Shown here: positions 57,636-64,000 of the stretch, piece after piece
Layout of the letters: every line of letters starts with the position of its first letter
Numbering within the stretch: position 1 is the stretch's first letter
Assembly: GCF_003473485.1 (NCBI RefSeq)
Contig: NC_053042.1
Coordinates: 6,905,501-6,969,500, forward strand
Reading direction: 5' to 3'
Length of the DNA stretch: 64,000 nucleotides
DNA from: Medicago truncatula
Taxonomy: Eukaryota > Streptophyta > Magnoliopsida > Fabales > Fabaceae
The notes under the pieces: generated by a model
The model's input: only the letters and a program-made list of their open reading frames with translations
What the model was told of the DNA's origin: nothing
The model's database searches: none
Program-made: the position numbers and the translations under genes

Positions 57636-60240
57636 ATGGTGAAGCACAACAATGTTATCCCAAATGAACACTTCCGTAAGCATTGGCAAAACTATGTCAA
57701 GACATGGTTCAATCAACCAGCAAGGAAGACCAGAAGACGTTTGGGTAAATAACTACGTCTTTTTGCATTTTTACAACACAACTATGCTAATTGATCTGCG
57801 TTAGTTCTATATTTGAAATTGTTATTTTGAATTATAGCATTGAAAGGACTGAATTTCTTTTGATAGTCTGTGTCTTAAATTGTTAGTTCGATATATGGAA
57901 TTGCTTTTGATTAAATTATCATGCTCTTGTAGAACCAGGGCTGGTTTGGATTGGCTTATTTATGAAAAATTGCTTGTGCAAATAAATGAGCTTTCATGTT
58001 AATTCATAAACTAATTTGACAAGTTTAAGAGTATTGCATAAAAGTGTATTTATTTGCATAAGTCGTTTTGCATAATCTCAAAAGTAAGTCAATCCAAACA
58101 GGCCCCTCATTTTGCTAATTATTATATTTTATATATTTTTTACCTTGTTGATTTGAATTTTAGTAGTATTGTTGTTGGATTGAGTTTTTTTTTTAGATGT
58201 GCTGTGTTTTTAATTGTTAATTTAAATTATAGTATTGTTGTATGATTCATTTATTTTGATATGTTATGTTGGATTATTGTAGCCCGCCAAAAAAAGGCCG
58301 TTAAGATTTTCCCCAGGCCAACTGCTGGACCTCTTAGGCCAATTGTTCACGGTCAAACTGCCAAGTACAACATGAAACTTCGTGCCGGGAAAGGATTTTC
58401 TCTTGAAGAGTTGAAGGTAGAATAGCTTGCTGAACTCTTAGTTGTGTCATATGTTCTGCGTAGTTGTTACAAATCACGGGTTTGTAGATTTTTATTAGGT
58501 ATCCTGCTATAGATTCACTTTTCAATTATAGTTTTTACGCTAAAAATTAAATTGGAATATTCTATGAAAAATAAACCTCCCTGCATTAATTATATCTAAT
58601 ATAATTCTTGTTGTGGAAGAACTTATAATCTGTGTTTTCTTTTCTTTTACTTTGCTAGACATGTAAACGCTGATTTTTTATTTCTTCTTCATATGGCTAA
58701 TTTATTTATGGGAATATTTACAGTTGTTGACTGTCTGACATTCATTTGTGCCTGAATATTTCTTAAACTGCAAAAAGGAATGTATGGCTTTTATAGTCTT
58801 CAATTTTGTACTAAAACCATGTTTAATAACTTGAAGAGTAACAAATCATTTAAGAGTAACATATAGTTCTTGTAATGGGTAAACTCATATTATGTCTTTA
58901 TTATTCTGCTTGACACTTTTACTTCGAGTCTTTGCACATGTCACTTAATTGATGGGTTTATACACATGAATGATGAGTTTTTACATATGGCTCAACACTT
59001 AAACGATGGGTTTTTACATATGACTAGACACTTAATTGATGGGTTTACATATGGTTTGACACTTTAATATCCGGTTTTTACATATGGATGATGGTTTTTA
59101 CATATGGTTCTGGTGTGGACAGTAGGAACAGCGCTGCTGTTTTTACCTGTGCTGCTGCCTTTGTTGTGTCAGCAGATGAGCTGCTGGTTTTCTGTTTTGG
59201 GGGTCTGGGCTGCTGCATCGGGATCAGGTGGGGGAGTTTTGTACTTGGGTTTTTTTGGAATTGAGGCGGTGGTATGTGTGGTGGTATCAAGTATATCTCA
59301 GCCTCAGTGAGCGAGGCCCTGCAGTTTTTTTCGGGTTATTTTTTCTGGTGTGGTTGTGTTCCGTATATAAGCGGCACCGTGTTGTAGTTTTCTTTCCTTT
59401 TCCGCGAGATTTGTGCGTCTTGCATATACTCGACGAGAATAATGTTTGCCATTTCAAAAAAAACTTATGGCTCAACACTCAAATGACGGGGTTTTACATA
59501 TGGTTCAACACTTTAATGATTGGTTATACATATGGCTTGACAAGTTTTTATATATGGCTATTTGATTTCTTGGAATATTTTCATAAGTAATTAGTAACAA
59601 TTCAATTGTTCCTGAATAAAACTTGGAACTCTAGAAAACCTCAAGACTTTTATAGTCTTCAACTATATATCCATAAATTACATATTATAACTTCTTGATT
59701 AGTGACCTACTTGTTTTTATGACAGGCTGCAGGTATCCCCAAGAAGCTTGCTCCAACCATCGGCATTTCTGTTGACCATCGCCGCAAGAACCGTTCTTTG
59801 GAGGGTCTGCAAGCTAATGTGCAGAGGCTGAAAACATACAAGGCCAAGTTGGTTGTTTTCCCAAGGCGCGCACGCAAGACCAAGGTAATATAAAAACTTC
59901 AATGATGCGTTTAGTTTATATATTAGTTCCCTTAACTTTGATACCATCATTGCTGCTAGAGTTTAAATAGGAAGTTTTAATCGGACAGTCAGCTGAATTA
60001 TTATTTATTTGTCTGCAGGCTGGTGACTCTACACCTGAGGAACTTGCTAATGCCACACAAGTCCAAGGATCATACTTGCCAATTGTGAGGGAGAAGCCAA
60101 CTGTTGAACTTGTTAAGGTTACAGATGAAATGAAGGCATTCAAAGCTTATTACAAGCTTCGCCTTGAACGCACCAATAAGCGTCATTTGGGAGCTAGGCT
60201 CAAGAGGGCTGCTGAGGCAGAAAAGGAAGACAAGAAGTGA
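57636..60240 (+). CDS. RPL13: 60S ribosomal protein eL13 (RPL13)
   Basis: Four coding exons: 57636-57744, 58283-58416, 59726-59884 and 60019-60240. They sum to 624 nt, 207 aa, the usual plant length (about 206). The start [21 protein letters not shown] is the conserved eL13 N-terminus. Basic stretches follow: [45 protein letters not shown] and [18 protein letters not shown]. The C-terminus has [20 protein letters not shown]. The protein sits on the solvent face of the large ribosomal subunit near expansion-segment rRNA. All splice sites are canonical and the frame is intact. The first coding intron holds a MITE; the second holds a minisatellite with a LINE insertion. Confidence 0.97.
57937..58106. 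mobile_element. MITE in eL13 intron, GGTTTGGATTGGCTTA ends
   Basis: The left end GGGCTGGTTTGGATTGGCTTA and the right end (GGGGCCTGTTTGGATTGACTTA read inward) are inverted repeats of about 22 bases. The inside also folds back on itself (AAAAATTGCTTGTGCAAATAAATG against CATTTATTTGCATAAGTCG-type words). There is no coding capacity and no sure target duplication. Confidence 0.65.
58912..59560 (+). repeat. Minisatellite of about 33-bp units in eL13 intron, split by a LINE
   Basis: Units of the type CACTTAA.GATGGGTTTTTA followed by CATATGG.T occur about six times at 58,944-59,110 and about three more at 59,465-59,560. The array is interrupted by the LINE insertion at about 59,111-59,464. Confidence 0.82.
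59111..59464 (+). mobile_element. LINE 3' tail inserted inside the eL13 minisatellite
   Basis: GC-richer sequence (CTGCTGTTTTTACCTGTGCTGC...AGCGGCACCGTGTTGTAG...GCATATACTCGACGAGAAT, then AATGTTTGCC) ends in an A-run (59,456-59,463). It sharply interrupts the AT-rich repeat array. This is the typical 3' end of plant L1-type LINEs. Flanking ACATATGGTTC and ACTTATGGCTC may be a decayed target duplication or just two array units. Confidence 0.72.
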
Positions 60241-60566
60241 TGACCTTGAGAAGTCCGAGTTTATAATCCATTCATATAGTTGTTTCATGACAATTTTGTT
60301 CCAAATTAGTTTTCTTATGAATATGCGAAGTCTTAAATTATGGATCTCTTTGCTTTACTATTATTCTGTGTACCGTTACTTAAGTTTGTTGGTTTTGCAA
60401 GTGCTATGTTCTGTTTCTGATTCCAATGCTTACTTACACCTTAATTTATGTTCATGTTCTGACTAATATGAATTATCCATTCACGTGTTATCTAAAACTT
60501 AGAAGAAAATTTGTTGCTCAAGTTTTGCGAGAATAAAACTGGTATATTATGCACTTCACACCCTTC

Positions 60567-60680
60567 AAATTTTTGTTCAATTTACTTTGTGTTCTTTGAG
60601 AAAAATGTCGAGGGAGTTTGAAACTTTTGTTCAATTTAATTTGGGTTCTTTGAGAAAAATGCCGAGGAAGTTTTAATTTA
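60567..60680 (+). repeat. Two tandem units of about 58 bp downstream of eL13
   Basis: TTTTTGTTCAATTTACTTTG plus TGTTCTTTGAGAAAAATGTC recurs as TTTTGTTCAATTTAATTTGG plus GTTCTTTGAGAAAAATGCC, each followed by GAGG(G/A)AGTTT. Confidence 0.85.
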
Positions 60681-61034
60681 TTTTTGCCGTAAGAGTTTAC
60701 CCATCCTTTATCAATATTTTTTTTTTTGGGTAGATAGACGAGAATATCAATAAATTATTTTACTAGTACTGAAACTTGAAATTGAAATATTTACTTTGAA
60801 TATGAAACTTGTATGGTACAAAAACTTGTAATAATTTTTTCTTTCTTTCATTAGCTGATCAAGGTTGTTTACTGTTTAGTTCAGTGTTTGTTAAAACTTT
60901 CAAAAGAGTAACGAAGATGTTTTTTATGATGGGAAACAAAAGAGTAACTAAGTTGTTTGGAATATTCTCAATAATGTTTGTTGTATGTTCTTTGTTTAAG
61001 TGAAGTTCAACATAAGCCCTACACACCAAAGCAC

Positions 61035-61490
61035 TTTGTAAAAACTACATATCCACGTACCCCTCTCATCCCACAAAACTCCACAGCCATGTCACCATTC
61101 TGATCATCATATGTCCCCGGATTCCCCTCCACTGATGCTGCAGATTAACTGCAAAAAACACCACCGTGGTGAGAAGCATCCACCATGACATGTTAAGCCA
61201 AATACTCATCGCAATCGGACATACAATATGGTTTCTTTGACATCCCTGCAGCGATAACACGCTGTTGTGCTTAGCTGCATCTTACCTAGTCTCTGATTTG
61301 TTAACAACCTTAACGACTACACAAAGCAACGAATTTTAGGTGCTCAGCCTTCCAAAATGCTAATTTGCTCTTGCTCTACATGGTAGATAAGCTCTATCAT
61401 AGTATCATGTTAGCCTTTAGGTGCTTTCCCCGTGAGAGGGACACCCAAGTATTTCCCTAACTCCTTAGTCTCATTACAGCCCGAAATATT
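61035..61490 (-). mobile_element. LINE relic, C-terminal reverse transcriptase region
   Basis: Minus-strand translation gives KELGKYLGVPLTGKAPKG, then short pieces (MIELIYHVEQEQISILEG; LLTNQRL; RVIAAGMSKKPYCMSD) separated by stops and shifts. GKYLGVPL is the landmark at the end of the RT domain of plant LINEs. It is heavily decayed. The 61,066-61,260 segment shows little beyond this. Confidence 0.68.
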
Positions 61491-61499
61491 GACCAATAA

Positions 61500-62530
61500 A
61501 ATCTCTAATGAATTTTATACAATCAATAAAAAATACTTATTATTTATATTGAATATTGAGACAAAATAGTACATTGCTTTAATATTTAGAATGTTTTCAA
61601 ATATATGAAATTTTGAGACAATTCAAAAACATTAAACATAGTGTATGGATTCAGTTAAAAAAAAAAAAACATGGTGTATGGATGAAAAGAAGAAGAAGAT
61701 CAAGTTTAAAATAGTAAACGCAGAGAAAAATAAAAAAGCTATCTTCCACAGTAAAAATAAAATCACAAGACACGTGATATCCTTAACTCCGTACACACAC
61801 ATTATGATGTGAGGTCATACTATGCATATTTTCTGTAATGCGTCAAAGAGTTGACTTCACACTGTAATATAGGAAATAAGAATGTAGACTCATATAAATA
61901 AGAGAAAGCTAAGGAAATTAGACATGAAATATATGTGACGAAATTCTTCTTCCCTCTCTTATACTTTGTACTCTTTCCGCAAGTTCTTAGCTTATACACT
62001 GGGAATTGGATTGATTGTGATCATATTCAATACAATAGCAACATTTGTCTTCATTACAATTTGATCCATTACATTCTGTTTAGAACATATGGGTCACCAT
62101 ATTAGAATAGATCACGGACACCCCCTTAATATATACTTATGTAGCAAGTCTTTCATAGTCACAAAATTATGACACGATTCTTAAGCACACTCCTAATGAT
62201 GTCCAAAGTGTGCTTCAGGTGTGCAAAATGTGTGATTGGTCGTAACTGGTAAGATGGCTGCCTTTGATAAAAGTTTGGAAAAAGGGGAGGGGGGTACAAA
62301 TATAAAACTCCCACTGGTACTAAGCAGCAATTTAAAGCCAATATCAAACAGTATTAGTTTATGGGCCTTCCCAAAAGCTTAAAAAAAATGAAAAACACGT
62401 CTCAGACAAAAATATCTTGTCATCATTATCGAGAACCTTCTTTTCCTTAAACCGCCTAACTAACTTAATCAATCTGGACCGTTGATACAGTTGTTACCAA
62501 CTAATCTCAGCTGTTTATTTTCTCCACAAC
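61500..62530. other. AT-rich intergenic region
   Basis: This lies between the LINE relic and the putative promoter at 62.5 kb. Short frames only; no RNA gene or clear repeat boundary was recognised. Confidence 0.5.
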
Positions 62531-64000
62531 TAACTTTATATAAACACCTCCTAAACCATTTCTTACCTTCACCTCGTCTAATTTTTGCCGCGTGAAAAAT
62601 CGCTTTATTATTATCACCTTTTGTCCTTTTCTCTCCAATTTTCAGCTCCATTTTTCCTCAATGGAACCTCGATCTGTTTCTCAACGATCGATTACTTGTA
62701 AATTTTCTCCTTCGATATCGATTTCGTTGAGTCGTTGAAACTCTCTCTTTTGATCTCGATTTCTTTCACTTTGATCGTGAGTCGAATAAGGTTAGCTGAT
62801 TTTCTACTTTTGAATTTCAATATCTGTAGTAGCTCTATTTGAATTTCGTTTAATCGATTCTGTTGTTTTGTTTTGTAGATCTCCGTGGATCTGTTGATGA
62901 TCGTGGTTATTTTCCACATCGCGGTGATACGGATGCGAGATTTGCGTTGAATCAAAGCAATTAACACAAAATTAGTTGAGTTTTTTTGTAACAATTATTC
63001 TTTAGTAAGTGATTATGTTTTGTATCGCTTTCGAATTCAGAAATTTTTGGTTGATAGAGAGAGAAGGTAGTTGTTGAGTTTGTGTGATATTTGTGAATGG
63101 ATCTTTGCCATGTCAGGTGCGCTTGCATGGCAGATCCGAAAAAAGTTAATAAAATTGCAGTTATTTTGTTTTGAGAGGGAAGAGAGAGATTGGTTTGGGG
63201 ACAGTTTTTTTATTTGCCCCCCCTCTCTCTCTTCCTCTGTTGTGTGTGTCTTGCCTCTTGCGTCTCTTTTTCTATTCTGTTGCTTTTCTTTACTCTACTA
63301 TTATGCTCGGCGCGTACACTATTACAAGAATTTTAATTAACAAAACCTAATTCAACAAGCAATCCGCAACACATTGAGGTATGGCTGCAATTGAACTTTT
63401 TGATATGTTATTGATTACGCTCCATTTTGTTTACGATAAGTTATTTTATTGTTTACATCCATACACTACGAAGCACGGACACAGACACAGACACAGCACA
63501 CACAAACACTGAAAAACCTCTGGTAGAAATTTAATAAAGTGATATAATTGTAAATAATCACAAGTTTTGGTGTCGGTGGTCTCTATCAGAAGGGTCGCTA
63601 CATAGTCTATATATTACCTCCGTCTTTATTTTCAAGACTGTAAAACAGCCGCTATTTAAAACAAATCACTTCTGTTCCAGGATCCGTTGTTTAGAACAAA
63701 GTAGTCAAATAGCCGCTATTGTTGTGTTATAGCATAGTGAAATTGGAGCAAATTGCATTTGTTCCACTATCTGCAATTGACAACTCTATCGCCAGCTTTT
63801 CATTTCCATCCAAAAATCTTTGAATCTGCACAGTCGAATTGGCCCTGAATCATCTAAATTATCTTCCCGAAGAGGCAGTTAACTTATTGGTGAATACAAT
63901 AAATTAAACACAATGCATTTATTTGTTGCCTTATGACCACTTGGACTGTGATGCGTAAAATCTCAACTTCTTATTTGCCAATTTTATTTGATTTTTCCAG
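62531..64000 (+). other. Probable 5' leader of a plus-strand gene leaving the window
   Basis: A TATA-like TTTATATAAA at about 62,533-62,542 is followed by a C/T-rich segment (TTCTTACCTTCACCTCG, then CCTTTTGTCCTTTTCTCTCC) typical of plant transcription starts. Possible splice sites are a donor AAG/GTTAGCTG near 62,790 and an acceptor TTTGTAG/ATCTCC near 62,879. The last bases, TTGATTTTTCCAG at 63,988-64,000, look like a 3' splice site. No conserved protein exon is visible before the edge, so the main coding exons probably lie outside. The gene is not recognised. Confidence 0.5.
63480..63508. repeat. (GACACA)n microsatellite
   Basis: CGGACACAGACACAGACACAGCACACACA-type short tandem repeat inside the putative leader region. 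The adjoining 63,640-63,770 segment (CAGCCGCTATTT, AATAGCCGCTATTG) resembles 37,660-37,760 and is a diverged interspersed repeat. Confidence 0.6.

Overview
The window is nuclear DNA of a flowering plant. Intron-rich plant genes, AT-rich spacers and dense plant-type transposons (Ty1/copia, L1-type LINEs with an RNase H tail, tRNA-derived SINEs, hAT, Mutator and Stowaway-type MITEs) all point that way. Protein and repeat flavour suggests a legume, probably Medicago or a close relative. That is inference, since no species marker can be checked here.

Layout. 1-4.1 kb: old LTR-element debris, a possible gypsy-type LTR next to an incomplete copia element. 4.7-5.8 kb: an F-box gene (minus strand) broken by a stop and a frameshift. 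6.7-9.2 kb: two SINE copies, a 5'-truncated LINE with a clean target duplication, and a MITE. 9.54-11.1 kb: an unannotated polycistronic C/D-box snoRNA gene with seven guide RNAs behind a site II/telo-box/TATA promoter. 11.9-17.4 kb: a graveyard of DNA transposons, several with exact target duplications. 18.1-30.6 kb: a relic of the RNA polymerase III second-largest subunit gene (NRPC2). It keeps 13 N-terminal exons and two C-terminal exons but has lost the catalytic middle, and copia elements sit in two of its introns.

32.0-40.4 kb: a nine-exon minus-strand gene for a GYF-domain protein of the EXA1 type (about 1,766 aa). 40.7-42.0 kb: MITEs. 43.1-45.8 kb: a six-exon minus-strand LIKE-COV (DUF502) membrane protein gene. 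46.5-49.4 kb: a three-level nest, a LINE fragment holding an hAT element that holds a second hAT-like element amplified four times in tandem. 50.1-50.7 kb: a LINE tail and a SINE. 50.8-54.4 kb: a GH17 beta-1,3-glucanase gene with an X8 domain (minus strand), whose last X8 exon I cannot find. 57.0 kb: a SINE. 57.4-60.2 kb: the ribosomal protein eL13 gene, with a site II/telo-box promoter and a minisatellite plus a LINE insertion in its second coding intron. 61.0-61.5 kb: a LINE relic. 62.5-64.0 kb: a probable 5' leader of a gene running off the right edge.

Functional theme. Two loci serve ribosome production, the snoRNA cluster and eL13. They share the same promoter code (telo box AAACCCTAA plus site II GCCCA), as expected for co-regulation of rRNA-modification guides and ribosomal proteins. 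The snoRNA cluster is the main find: it carries no protein, so ORF-based annotation would miss it entirely.
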